Positions 1 to 8,525 are shown, counted from the stretch's first letter. The stretch: DNA of 15,809 nt from UBA1275 sp038124025 (GCA_038124025.1 JAYPBC010000036.1:1-15809), one strand, 5' to 3'. Numbers and translations are program-made. The notes: generated from the sequence alone by a model not told the origin.

Positions 1-50
1 ACAAGAAGCTTAAGGGCAAGAAAAACCAGGAAGAAAACCTAGAAGAGTAA
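1..50 (+). CDS. C-terminal end of an unidentified gene (partial)
   Basis: Frame 3 reads KKLKGKKNQEENLEE and then stops with TAA at 48-50. A highly charged Lys/Glu tail of this kind is common at protein C-termini. The stop sits directly against the stop codon of the convergent minus-strand gene that begins at 51, which supports it being a true gene end and not chance. The body of the gene lies outside the window, so no function can be given. Confidence 0.45.
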   Translation, partial: KKLKGKKNQEENLEE

Positions 51-542
51 TTATTCTAAACGATTCCAATCTTCTTTAGTGGCGTAATCTTTTTGATACT
101 CCATTAGTATTTTCCAAATGCCATTTGATTTGGTTAGTAAAACTTCAAAGTGTATGAATACGTTTACTGGCGATTGACCGATGTATTCTGAAGTATAATG
201 AAAGATACCTTTCTGATATGCAGAAGCAGTTCCAAGTAGAGTTTCAGAAAAACGAAACTCTACACTAGCTTCCATTTGTCCCTGTATAGTATCCTCGAAT
301 CCTTTTTCCCAGCCATCTAACGCCTCTTTTATAGGAATACTGTTCTTTGATATTCCATTAACTAAAATGGCATCGTAGTGAAATGAGTTAGAGTACGCTT
401 CAAAATCACCTTCTCTTACCTGTCTTTCAGCTTCAATCCAGAATGCATTTAATTCATTAGTACTTGTTTGCGCAAAAAGATTACATGATAGTGCAAGTAG
501 TACTACAATTGTGTAAGAACTGAACGGTCTATTCTTTAACAT
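51..542 (-). CDS. exported NTF2-like / DUF4440-type small protein
   Basis: 163 aa. Residues 1-24 form a signal peptide (Lys/Arg start, hydrophobic TIVVLLALSC, likely cut after LFA at 24), so the product is probably periplasmic or extracellular. The mature part reads as a SnoaL/DUF4440 cone-shaped fold: an N-terminal helix (LNAFWIEAERQVREGDFEAYSNSF), then 'HYDAILVNG', then alternating strands ending in 'VLLTKSNGIWKILMEYQKDY', the usual final strand of the family. Such domains bind small ligands or act as accessory subunits; neither catalysis nor a ligand can be assigned here. Its start lies 14 bp inside the end of the upstream ADP-ribosylglycohydrolase-fold gene, which suggests translational coupling and a shared task. 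It is the last gene of a three-gene unit and meets a + strand gene tail to tail. Confidence 0.75.
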   Translation of the reverse strand: MLKNRPFSSYTIVVLLALSCNLFAQTSTNELNAFWIEAERQVREGDFEAYSNSFHYDAILVNGISKNSIPIKEALDGWEKGFEDTIQGQMEASVEFRFSETLLGTASAYQKGIFHYTSEYIGQSPVNVFIHFEVLLTKSNGIWKILMEYQKDYATKEDWNRLE

Positions 543-1863
543 GATTATATGGGATTATCCAATTATTTTTAGCCTGGTCTATACTTCCATTCATTTCATT
601 TAAAATTACAGATTCCACAATTTTTAGGCCATTTTTTGCCATATTCTCAAAAGTGTCAATGCCATTATTAGGAAAGTTTTGACGTGTTCTATGAATATGA
701 AATTCATTAGAAAGTTTTGTTTCAAATGCTTTTTCAATTGCACTAGCTCCCATCATAAATCCTATAAGTCCACCCCAGGTTGCAGTTGGATTGTCAGAAT
801 CCCATCCGGCTAGACTCCCTATTTTTATAGTTTCTAAAAGATCACCTTCACCGTAAAATAGGCTTACTAAACTTGCCGCGAAATTTATGCCTGCCGCAAA
901 ACATCCGTTACAGTATAGGTTTTTTGATGTTATCTCATATCCGTGTCTTTGCTCAATTTGGTAAGCTTTATATATTGAATCACGTGTTGCTTCCCATGGT
1001 AGATTTAATTCATACAAGCTTCTAATATAGTCATACATCCTTGCAGGATATTCATCATCTGGTAAGTAATCGCGAGCAAGTGAAGAAATTGAATCAATCC
1101 GGTCATGTATACTTTTTTCCGGATTTAAAGAGGCCAAAGAAAACATAGTCACATAAAATTGGGCAATATCTTCTGCTTCATTTCTAGCCACTGTTTGAAT
1201 TGGTAAACTTGCTAAATCTCTTGCCACATCAGGATTTCCAGGTGCAAAAAGTCCAAAAATCTCTGTTGTTAATTGCGCATCTATCATTTCATAGTGTTCA
1301 TTGAATCTAGGATCACCAGTATCTGGCGGTAGATAACCCTTATTCATCAGATCCAATGCTTGTTGATTTGAAACCCACAAATAGTTTTCTTCAATACTTG
1401 AAATGTGTTCAAGCCAACCATCCCTTATTTGTCTTGGATTCAGTTTTGGTTGCTTATATTTTAAAATTAGATGTTGATACATGTATTCGATATCAGTGTC
1501 ATCATCAGCCCCCCAAAGTTCGCCTGGCGTCCTTAGTACAAAATCAATCGTGTTTGATATTTGACTTATATTTTCACCATCCCAAATAGCTGGTTTATCC
1601 ATTTGTCCCCAATCTTCTCTGGTATAAAAAGGTAGGGTTGAAATATCATTTGTATTACCAATTTTATCCATTTCAGTAACTAATCCAGTCCAATTAGCTA
1701 TTGAAGTGCCAAGCCAAAAACCTTCAAGTTGCTCTAAATAAGATGTTCTATTGATGTAAAGTGAATCTACGGATTGAATATTAGATTCCCGCTTTTCATC
1801 AAAATCGCAGTTCAAAAAAAAAGGTGCGATTCCAATTACAAGAAGTTTTATTGGAGTAGACAT
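529..1863 (-). CDS. ADP-ribosylglycohydrolase-fold lipoprotein
   Basis: 444 aa. The N-terminus MSTPIKLLVIGIAPFFLNC looks like a lipoprotein signal with Cys19 as the lipidated residue, so the enzyme should be membrane-anchored outside the cytoplasm. The body resembles the all-helical ADP-ribosylglycohydrolase (ARH/DraG) family: an N-terminal 'EGFWLGTSIANWTG' (about 47-60) where the family has G..LG.A.GDA.G; an acidic metal-site motif ADDDTD (119-124); and 'GSLAGWDSDNPTATWGGLIGFMMGA' (349-373) in place of the usual GGDTDT..A..GA. The Asp pairs that hold the two metals in the family appear to be kept, but the first GD is AN. ARH enzymes remove ADP-ribose or related groups from proteins or small molecules; the substrate here is unknown. 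The gene starts 17 bp after the stop of the CotH/lamin-tail gene and overlaps the NTF2-like gene, so the three form one operon. Its use of AT-rich codons matches its two partners. Confidence 0.78.
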   Translation of the reverse strand: MSTPIKLLVIGIAPFFLNCDFDEKRESNIQSVDSLYINRTSYLEQLEGFWLGTSIANWTGLVTEMDKIGNTNDISTLPFYTREDWGQMDKPAIWDGENISQISNTIDFVLRTPGELWGADDDTDIEYMYQHLILKYKQPKLNPRQIRDGWLEHISSIEENYLWVSNQQALDLMNKGYLPPDTGDPRFNEHYEMIDAQLTTEIFGLFAPGNPDVARDLASLPIQTVARNEAEDIAQFYVTMFSLASLNPEKSIHDRIDSISSLARDYLPDDEYPARMYDYIRSLYELNLPWEATRDSIYKAYQIEQRHGYEITSKNLYCNGCFAAGINFAASLVSLFYGEGDLLETIKIGSLAGWDSDNPTATWGGLIGFMMGASAIEKAFETKLSNEFHIHRTRQNFPNNGIDTFENMAKNGLKIVESVILNEMNGSIDQAKNNWIIPYNHVKE

Positions 1864-1879
1864 TTTCTTAGTACTTATT

Positions 1880-4800
1880 CTATTTAATCAACAACATCTT
1901 TCTAGTCTTTTCAAATTCTGGTGTTGTCAGTTTATAAAAATAAACTCCTGTTGCTAATAAATTTGCATTAAACTCTATAGCATGACTGCCTGCTGGGTAA
2001 TTATTATTGGCTAATTCAGCTACTTTTTGTCCTACACTTGAATAAATTTCAATTTTGACAAAAGTTGTTTTAGGTAGCGCGAATTCGATCCTAGTATTTG
2101 GATTAAATGGATTTGGATAATTTTGTGAAAGATGATAGGTAATGGGTAAATCAGAATTATTAGTTTCATGGTTAATTAATATCCCATTCTCTATACCAGG
2201 GGAACCTTGTGTATATTCTGAAGCTTGCCAAGACTCCGCTATGCTATTGTCACTTTCAATATCAATTAATTCTAAGCTATACCCTTGCCCGTCTGCTTCT
2301 ACTGGCCAGGGCGCTTCGTCATCATAGCTTACAGAATCAATAATTGCACCAAAATTATCGAAAATCCGCACTTCATCGCTACTTCCAGCTAAACCAAAAT
2401 TCATTTCACCGAGTATATCTACTGAATGATCATACACTTCTTTGAATTTGACACTATCGCGGACAATTAATGCATATTGACCACTTTTTAAGATTGTGCC
2501 ATCTGAGAATAAAAATTCATGATCATCGTCTTCATCTTTTAATATCCAGTCTGTTAAATCAACATCACTATTTTTATTGTTAAAGATTTCAACCCAATCT
2601 CCTGAATCTATTTCATCGTCTGAATTGTACATGATTTCTGTAATGACGATTTCATTTTCTGAAGAGACAGGTGCAAAATTTGCGGCAATATTTACACCAG
2701 CCGTAATGGAAATTTTAGGGCTATCAGATATAATATCACCAGTCCATCCAACAAATTCATATCCGTTACGTGCTATAGCTCTCACTGGGATATCTACATT
2801 GCTAAAATATTTTCCAGTCCAAACTAACCCGTTTAATAATTCTAAAGAGACATCTTCATCAATCAACAACCGATTTACGTAAACGACACCCATGTCCTTA
2901 TCAGGTTGGCGAATTGTAACATCACGTAATGGGCCAACACCTAGTTTTCCACCTTGATTGATAGGTTGAGTGAATGCATTTTCAATATAGGTGGGTCTTT
3001 GTGTCCCAAAATTTTTCATTGACCTTATTTGATTATTCCATTCTCCAACAGAACCACCATATGCACCAGCGGGTGTAACTGTATTCATATGTCTAGGTAT
3101 CTCAGATTCAATTAGATTAGATAATGAATCGATAACGAAATGAATATGACTTGGTTTAAAGGCAGAATTCATTAAGTCTGCTGTTCTATTTGCAAACTTT
3201 GTCCGAAATGTTGGACTGTCAAATAATTGACGAAAAAGTTGGGTAGACCAAGGTGGATTAGGCCACCCGGGACCACTTGGATCAAGAGCAAAGTTGAGTG
3301 TATTGTGATTTACATTCCCACCATACCTCAAATTGAATCCGAAATCAGTGTCATATAATATCCATCTCCATTGGCCATCATTATTTCGACTTCTCCAAAT
3401 TTTAGTATTATTTCCAGGCCAGTCTGTATTTGAATAATATATTTGCGCAATATGGTAATCAATATAATTATCTATATCTAACCCTTTTTCAACTTCTTCA
3501 TAAAAATGAGGAAAGAAAAGAGGATTACTTGTGGCGTAGTTTAATAATGAATAATACTCTTCAGCAGTACCATGTACAGCGGCAAAATAATTTAAGCCTC
3601 CACCATTACCAATAAGATCAATATTATCTGAATCCTCATTTGAATTGGATTCCACATAATGTTCGTTTAATTTTTCCCGAATATTATGTATACCCCAATA
3701 TTCACCATTCAAATAAACTACCGAAGGTTGAAAAGCATTATTATCGATTTCTGTATCATTTACTAGTGTACTCATTAGACCGTCTCGAAACATGGAATGG
3801 CCTTGAGATGTAAAGTCATTGCCGGAGTTTCTAAGCACGATAGATTCGAATCGGGTTATATCTTTGCTTTCAAATAACTTATAATCAATTTCTCCTAAAC
3901 CATATTCGGATCGAAAAAAAATAGCTAAAGATTTCATTGGGTTTAATCTACTCCAACCACCAAATATTTTAGCCCCAGCACCAGTAGCAATTTGTTTTAT
4001 TTTGTTTTCATCATAGTATTCGAATCCAATTGGTATTTCCCAATCTTGATTCCAATTTGCTTTTTCGTGTCCATTACCGCCAATACCGTTGGTACCCACA
4101 ACATAAATACCCTCTGAGTCACTCCAAAGAAACCTTGGGTTTGTAGTTATGGATATCACAGGAAGGGAATGATTTTCTTCAATAAAATAGGTCTCAGTTT
4201 GAATTGGGCTTGGAAGGGCGCCAGTTTCTATGGTTCGGAATCTTATAGCACTTGTTTCTGATATTTGAATTTCACTTCCATTTAATAGTTTAGATGATAT
4301 AGTTGGTACACTTCCGTCTAATGTATAATAGGTAGGTGGGATGTTTTCATTACCTGAATTATCATCCTTAATCATTAAAACAAGTCCATTATCGTAAAAC
4401 CCACCATAGTAATTTAGATCAGGTACGCTCAATCTTTTGGTGTAACCAAATAATCCATTTTCAGCACCAGGAGTGGGTGTATTGAAAATCCCAAATTCTA
4501 TTGAATCGCCATTAGATAATCTACCATAAGATTCGTCTGATAATAACATTGGAAAGGCTAGACTATCTACAATTTTTGCATCTGAATTAGATAAGTATAG
4601 TGTTTCGCCCTTACTACTTAGTTTAAAATTAGTGTGGATTTTTCTTGTTTTACTATCATTAAAACCTAGTATTTGATTTGACCCAATTGAGTTATCGATC
4701 TCTGACGTAAATTCTACACTCAAAAAAGGATGTGCAGTCAAATCAGAACTGTTTGAACTGAAATTGTGTACTTGTATAGCAAAAACATTTATACCCTCAT

Positions 4801-5530
4801 TTAATAGTGGGATTGACTCCGTAATATTTTTTTCCCAAGGGTATTGATCATACGGTATCCTAGGTTCGGTATATGAATTTGCCGTTTGATTGTAAACAAT
4901 AGGAGATTCACCATTAATATTTTCTCTTGCTATTTCTATGCCATTCAAATAGGCGACAAATGCGTCATCATAGTCAACATGCAAAAACATATTTTTAACA
5001 GACTGTAGGTCTGAAATAGAAAATCTAGATCTAGCAAATATAGATATTGTTCCATTATTTATAATCGTGTTATCATCGTTATCTCCATAACCTATACCAT
5101 ATTGACCCGTATTCCAATTTTGATCATTAAAATCGGTTTCAATCCAGTTATTTTCAGTCTGACTATTTGGGATTATATATTTAGCAGATTGACCATTACC
5201 AACTAAGGTCTCCCAAAAAGTAACATCCGAAACATAATCATTACCCGAGGCAAATATGACCAGATATGACCCGGGTGAAATAGACATATCAGGTAGAATA
5301 TATTTGTCTAATTCTTCTGAATCATCACTAATAGTGTAACCTTTTAGATTTACTGTATCTGTACTTTCATTATAAAGTTCTATCCAATCTGAATACTCCC
5401 CATTGTTATCTTCTATAATGTTTTTATTACTGGAGCTAATTTCATTGATTACTACTTGTGCTGTGACAACTTGTATGAATATTAGTTTAATAATTACAAA
5501 AAGAATACTTCGTATGAGTAGGTAATTCAT
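1880..5530 (-). CDS. T9SS-secreted CotH-kinase / lamin-tail-domain protein
   Basis: 1216 aa, a multidomain surface or secreted protein. Residues 1-25 are a signal peptide (cut near VVTAQ). Next come a lamin-tail domain (about 25-100, 'VVINEISSSN...DWIELYN'), a beta-sandwich-like stretch (about 115-280), a chitobiase C-terminal/FN3-like segment ('YYTLDGSVPT', 401-410) and a CotH domain (about 455-810). CotH landmarks include 'SIVLRNSGNDF' (563-573), 'YLNGEYWGIHNIREKLNEHY' (606-625) and 'WRWILYDTDFGF' (721-732). After that come an InlB B-repeat-like segment ('GYEFVGWTGDI', 923-933), a second lamin-tail domain (about 960-1075, 'IVITEIMYNS...DWVEIFN') and a type A sorting domain (1136-1216, 'QNYPNPFNPNTRIEF' to 'TRKMLLIK'). 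CotH of Bacillus spores is an atypical protein kinase; the family is often joined to lamin-tail domains in secreted proteins. The sorting domain implies export by the type IX system and surface attachment or release. First gene of the operon. No clear Shine-Dalgarno precedes its ATG, which is common in Bacteroidota. Confidence 0.85.
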   Translation of the reverse strand: MNYLLIRSILFVIIKLIFIQVVTAQVVINEISSSNKNIIEDNNGEYSDWIELYNESTDTVNLKGYTISDDSEELDKYILPDMSISPGSYLVIFASGNDYVSDVTFWETLVGNGQSAKYIIPNSQTENNWIETDFNDQNWNTGQYGIGYGDNDDNTIINNGTISIFARSRFSISDLQSVKNMFLHVDYDDAFVAYLNGIEIARENINGESPIVYNQTANSYTEPRIPYDQYPWEKNITESIPLLNEGINVFAIQVHNFSSNSSDLTAHPFLSVEFTSEIDNSIGSNQILGFNDSKTRKIHTNFKLSSKGETLYLSNSDAKIVDSLAFPMLLSDESYGRLSNGDSIEFGIFNTPTPGAENGLFGYTKRLSVPDLNYYGGFYDNGLVLMIKDDNSGNENIPPTYYTLDGSVPTISSKLLNGSEIQISETSAIRFRTIETGALPSPIQTETYFIEENHSLPVISITTNPRFLWSDSEGIYVVGTNGIGGNGHEKANWNQDWEIPIGFEYYDENKIKQIATGAGAKIFGGWSRLNPMKSLAIFFRSEYGLGEIDYKLFESKDITRFESIVLRNSGNDFTSQGHSMFRDGLMSTLVNDTEIDNNAFQPSVVYLNGEYWGIHNIREKLNEHYVESNSNEDSDNIDLIGNGGGLNYFAAVHGTAEEYYSLLNYATSNPLFFPHFYEEVEKGLDIDNYIDYHIAQIYYSNTDWPGNNTKIWRSRNNDGQWRWILYDTDFGFNLRYGGNVNHNTLNFALDPSGPGWPNPPWSTQLFRQLFDSPTFRTKFANRTADLMNSAFKPSHIHFVIDSLSNLIESEIPRHMNTVTPAGAYGGSVGEWNNQIRSMKNFGTQRPTYIENAFTQPINQGGKLGVGPLRDVTIRQPDKDMGVVYVNRLLIDEDVSLELLNGLVWTGKYFSNVDIPVRAIARNGYEFVGWTGDIISDSPKISITAGVNIAANFAPVSSENEIVITEIMYNSDDEIDSGDWVEIFNNKNSDVDLTDWILKDEDDDHEFLFSDGTILKSGQYALIVRDSVKFKEVYDHSVDILGEMNFGLAGSSDEVRIFDNFGAIIDSVSYDDEAPWPVEADGQGYSLELIDIESDNSIAESWQASEYTQGSPGIENGILINHETNNSDLPITYHLSQNYPNPFNPNTRIEFALPKTTFVKIEIYSSVGQKVAELANNNYPAGSHAIEFNANLLATGVYFYKLTTPEFEKTRKMLLIK

Positions 5531-5593
5531 TGATTTTCAATTAGGATATAAGGATTAGTATCATTGAATATTTATAAGATAAGTTATCGAAAT

Positions 5594-5628
5594 AAAAAAA
5601 GCCCCATTCCTGTCGGATTGAGGCTTTT
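5594..5628 (-). terminator. Rho-independent terminator
   Basis: Read on the minus strand, AAGCCTCAATCC and GGAATGGGGCTT form a 12-position stem with one G-U pair and one A-A mismatch around a GACA loop, followed by a run of seven T (plus-strand A at 5594-5600). It lies just after the stop of the LVIVD-repeat gene (5653) and before the start of the CotH gene (5530), so it ends the DUF305/LVIVD transcript and insulates the CotH operon. Confidence 0.9.
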
Positions 5629-5652
5629 AAAGAAGCTATAATTAAATAACAA

Positions 5653-7653
5653 TTATCCAGCTAAATTTTTTAGTGCTTCCGCTAGAGCAGAAACTTTAGT
5701 AGGATTTGTAGAATTAGCCGCTTTAGCGGATACGCTTTCCGATAAATCTTCTAGCATACTTGCTTGTTTTTTCTCGTTAGCCATTTCCGCACGAGCAATA
5801 GATTGTCGAATTTCTAAGATTTCAGCATCACTCAATTCTCCGTCACGGTCCAGCTGATCCACATAGGCTTTGGCTAGGTGAAAGGTGGCTGGCCAGAAGA
5901 TTTTAGGCTGGCCTTGAGCATTGAGGTATTCCCACTGAACGGTGTTAGCTGCCGCAATCTCATTCTCAGTCATGAATGGGCTTGGAGTGAGTTTGAACAG
6001 ATCTAAACCACGTGCAATTTCAGAGTTTACAATAACTCCGTTATACCAGTATACACTCCAGCTACCGCCCATTGACATACTTTCGCCATTAGTTGGGCCA
6101 TAGTCATGAAATGCTATTTCAACTGGGTTAGATGGATCAGTAAAATCAAAGATAGAAATACCACCCTGGTACCACGATTGTACCATGATATCACGGCCAG
6201 GTACAGGAATTAATGAACCGTTATGAGCTACACAGTTTTCGTTTACTGTTTGTGGAGCGGGCATCTTATAGTATTCTTTGAATTCCATTTTTCCATCTTC
6301 TATTGTGAATATGGCATTTGCTCCCCATTCCATTGGATCAGTGTCTCTACACTTAGGTCCACCACCACCACCCCACTCATCAGTGAAGATTACAGTGTTA
6401 CCATCATTGCTGAACGTAGCAGAATGCCAATATGCAAAGTTCGAATCGGCCACTGCGTCGATTCGTACAGGATTTGCAGGATTTGAGATATCTAGCAATA
6501 AACCGTAACCCTCACATGCTCCACCGGCTAAACCTAGTTCAGGGTATAAGGTAATATCATGGCACTGGTCAGGTCCTCTTCTTACTGTAACATCTTCCTC
6601 TCCACCGCCAAACATTGCGTCTACCATTGTTTGAATACTGTTACGTAAAGTTAAAGAATCATCGGCTGTTGGTGCACCCTCACCGCCACGCTGTTGGACT
6701 ATACTCTCAAGTAGTCCTTGTACATAGCGATCAGGTAATACACGCTCAGTTCCACCAAGAACCACAGTATATGCGCCAGCGGCTTTAGCTGCTTCTATTG
6801 CTGCTATATCTGCCGGAGCTAGGCCGTGAGTTGGTGGAGCCTGAAGATCTTCAAAAATACGAGGTGAACTAACTATAGCTGCTTCCTCAGGACTATCTAA
6901 AGGTACTTTAATTACTTCGATTCGGAATAAAGCCGAATTAGGATCTTCTTCTGGTTGAAGGTCTGAACATCCTGCTAATTCCTCATCCGACCGTACTACA
7001 TATGATCCAGAAACATAAACATAGATATTTTCATCGTCGTTAGGATCTTTTAATACAGAGTGTGTATGGGAACCACGACATGTTTGTACATTGGCGATAT
7101 ACTCAGGATTTTGTATATCTTTGATATCAAAAATGCGGATTCCACGAAGACGGTCTGCGCTCACAGCTTCTTGAACACCTTCTGTTCCACAGTCGATGCG
7201 ACCCCCTAACCCCTCACCAGATACAAAGAGTAGATTTCCATAAACAGAAACATCACTTTGAGAGGCAGGGCACTCATAATCATTTACAAGTACAGGATTT
7301 GTAGGATCGCTTATATCCCATACTATAATTCCATTGTAATTTCCTTGAAAAGCATAATTTCCCTGAAAAGCTAGGTCAGAGTTTGTTTTTCCAATAAATT
7401 TTTCAGGCGGAGGAGTTTGTGAGAGTACTTCGAGATTCCATACAGCTTCTTCGGCATCAAATAGACCTGCACCCAAGCCAACACGTGGGTCGGGAGTAGG
7501 TACCATTGCTTGTGTAAGTGGAGCTACTTCTGGTGCATTGACAGTAACCATGGCGGTTTCTTGAGAAGAGCTACAACTCATAAAAGTTGCAACTGCTATA
7601 AAAGAAACCCACAGTGTTGAGCTTAAACGGGTTTTATTCATAAATAGTGTCAT
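5653..7653 (-). CDS. LVIVD-repeat beta-propeller lipoprotein
   Basis: 666 aa. The signal ends in a lipobox-like ATFMSC with Cys27, so the product is a lipoprotein. The mature part has spaced LVIVD-type blade motifs: 'GIIVWDISDPTNPVLV' (108-123), 'GIRIFDIKDIQNPEYI' (171-186), 'GLLLDISNPANPVRI' (384-398), 'GISIFDFTDPSNPVEI' (498-513) and a closing 'ARGLDLFKLTPS' (547-558). This is the pattern of a seven- or eight-blade propeller found in many secreted bacterial proteins of unknown task. Several Cys and His are conserved-looking (TCRGSHTHSV 191-200; DQCHD 362-366; WHSATF 409-414), which may mean disulfides or metal sites. A Glu/Ala/Lys helical tail runs from about 600 to the end. The first ATG (7651-7653) is directly preceded by TAA; a second in-frame ATG at 7639-7641 (residue 5) would also leave a normal signal peptide. 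The ribosome binding site lies in the gap. Probably co-transcribed with the DUF305 gene upstream. Confidence 0.85.
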   Translation of the reverse strand: MTLFMNKTRLSSTLWVSFIAVATFMSCSSSQETAMVTVNAPEVAPLTQAMVPTPDPRVGLGAGLFDAEEAVWNLEVLSQTPPPEKFIGKTNSDLAFQGNYAFQGNYNGIIVWDISDPTNPVLVNDYECPASQSDVSVYGNLLFVSGEGLGGRIDCGTEGVQEAVSADRLRGIRIFDIKDIQNPEYIANVQTCRGSHTHSVLKDPNDDENIYVYVSGSYVVRSDEELAGCSDLQPEEDPNSALFRIEVIKVPLDSPEEAAIVSSPRIFEDLQAPPTHGLAPADIAAIEAAKAAGAYTVVLGGTERVLPDRYVQGLLESIVQQRGGEGAPTADDSLTLRNSIQTMVDAMFGGGEEDVTVRRGPDQCHDITLYPELGLAGGACEGYGLLLDISNPANPVRIDAVADSNFAYWHSATFSNDGNTVIFTDEWGGGGGPKCRDTDPMEWGANAIFTIEDGKMEFKEYYKMPAPQTVNENCVAHNGSLIPVPGRDIMVQSWYQGGISIFDFTDPSNPVEIAFHDYGPTNGESMSMGGSWSVYWYNGVIVNSEIARGLDLFKLTPSPFMTENEIAAANTVQWEYLNAQGQPKIFWPATFHLAKAYVDQLDRDGELSDAEILEIRQSIARAEMANEKKQASMLEDLSESVSAKAANSTNPTKVSALAEALKNLAG

Positions 7654-7657
7654 TTAT

Positions 7658-7757
7658 NNNNNNNNNNNNNNNNNNNNNNNNNNNNNNNNNNNNNNNNNNN
7701 NNNNNNNNNNNNNNNNNNNNNNNNNNNNNNNNNNNNNNNNNNNNNNNNNNNNNNNNN
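7658..7757. other. assembly gap of 100 N
   Basis: Exactly 100 N. A round 100 is the usual placeholder for a scaffold gap of unknown length, so distances and reading frames across it should not be trusted. It falls inside the C-terminal part of the DUF305 gene, directly next to a 51-bp tandem repeat, the kind of sequence that breaks short-read assembly. Confidence 0.98.
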
Positions 7758-8454
7758 TACTTGAATGATCCATGCTTTCGTGATTCATTTCACTCTCGCT
7801 GTGGCCCATTGCCCTATGATCCATACCTTCGTGGTTCATCTCACCCTCGCCGTGGCCCATTGCCCCATGATCCATACCTTCGTGGTTCATCTCACCCTCG
7901 CCGTGCATCATTTGATAATGGGTATTATCCATGTAATTACCATACTTGTTAAAATGTACAACAGCATGCGCCACTTGGGCCGAATCAAACACTAATAACG
8001 GTTCATTACCAGGCTCAATAATGAGTTGAAGCCCATCAATGGTGACTTGAGGGACCGTTTGATTACGATCATGCAACCAACGCTGCATGATACCAATTTC
8101 GTCTTTCTGGGCGTTGATAATTCGTTTGGTTAAGGTTACAACAGAAGGGCTTGCATTGTTTACGCTAGCCATGCTTGACATAATCAGAGCTTGAGCGTGA
8201 TGCCCTATCATGCCAGCCATAAAATCAACATCCGGCTGTGTGTAATGCATTTTGGCACTGTCCTGGCGTGCCCAAAAAAGTTCACTTAGATCGCTTCTGT
8301 CCGCCCTTTTATCTACAAGAGGAGTTATTGAATCATTAGCATTATTCGGTGAGTTTGAGGTAGCTTCTTTATTATTTTGTAAGGTATTTGTGGTTGAACA
8401 AGCCATAGTACCGATTGAAAACAAAATGATTAAAGAAAAAATATAAAGTCGCAT
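7758..8454 (-). CDS. DUF305 lipoprotein with Met/His-rich repeats (3' end lost in gap)
   Basis: 232 residues are readable before the gap. The signal is MRLYIFSLIILFSIGTMAC with Cys19 as lipobox. The DUF305 four-helix core shows 'PDVDFMAGMIGHHAQALIMSSMA' (74-96) and 'TKRIINAQKDEIGIMQRWLHDR' (109-130), with the paired HH of the family. DUF305 proteins are periplasmic or exported; CopM of Synechocystis, a DUF305 protein, binds copper. From residue 183 on comes a 17-residue repeat of the type HGEGEMNHEGMDHGAMG, rich in Met, His and Glu, a plausible copper- or silver-binding arm. Many longer family members continue after such a His/Met linker with a second DUF305 half ('MPGMLTPEQ...'), which may lie in the gap; that is inference. 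The stop codon is not certain: a TAA at 7654-7656 abuts the next gene's ATG and would be in frame only if the gap length were right modulo three. Confidence 0.85.
7766..7905 (-). repeat. 51-bp coding tandem repeat (17-aa Met/His/Glu unit), about 2.7 copies
   Basis: Units at 7766-7816, 7817-7867 and a partial one at 7868-7905. The second and third are identical over the shared 38 bases; the first differs from the second at 7 of 51 positions. Each encodes a Met/His/Glu-rich block such as GEGEMNHEGMDH. The array stops just short of the N run and may continue into it, although the last readable residues (DHSS) already depart from the unit. Confidence 0.9.
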
Positions 8455-8525
8455 GTTAGTTCGAAGTTTGATACTGGAATTAGGACGTTAACAGGATGGT
8501 GTTATTTGTAGATATGTATGTATTA

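Noticed and set aside
7336..7371. 18-bp tandem repeat in the LVIVD gene encoding AFQGNY twice
   Set aside because: In-frame and located at a point where LVIVD-family proteins naturally show a repeated 'F.G.Y' pattern; the most likely explanation is normal blade sequence, not a mobile or switching repeat.
7647..7952. plus-strand frame of about 100 residues running through the N gap
   Set aside because: It is an antisense shadow of the DUF305 repeat; its apparent length comes from reading through N and from the low-complexity repeat.
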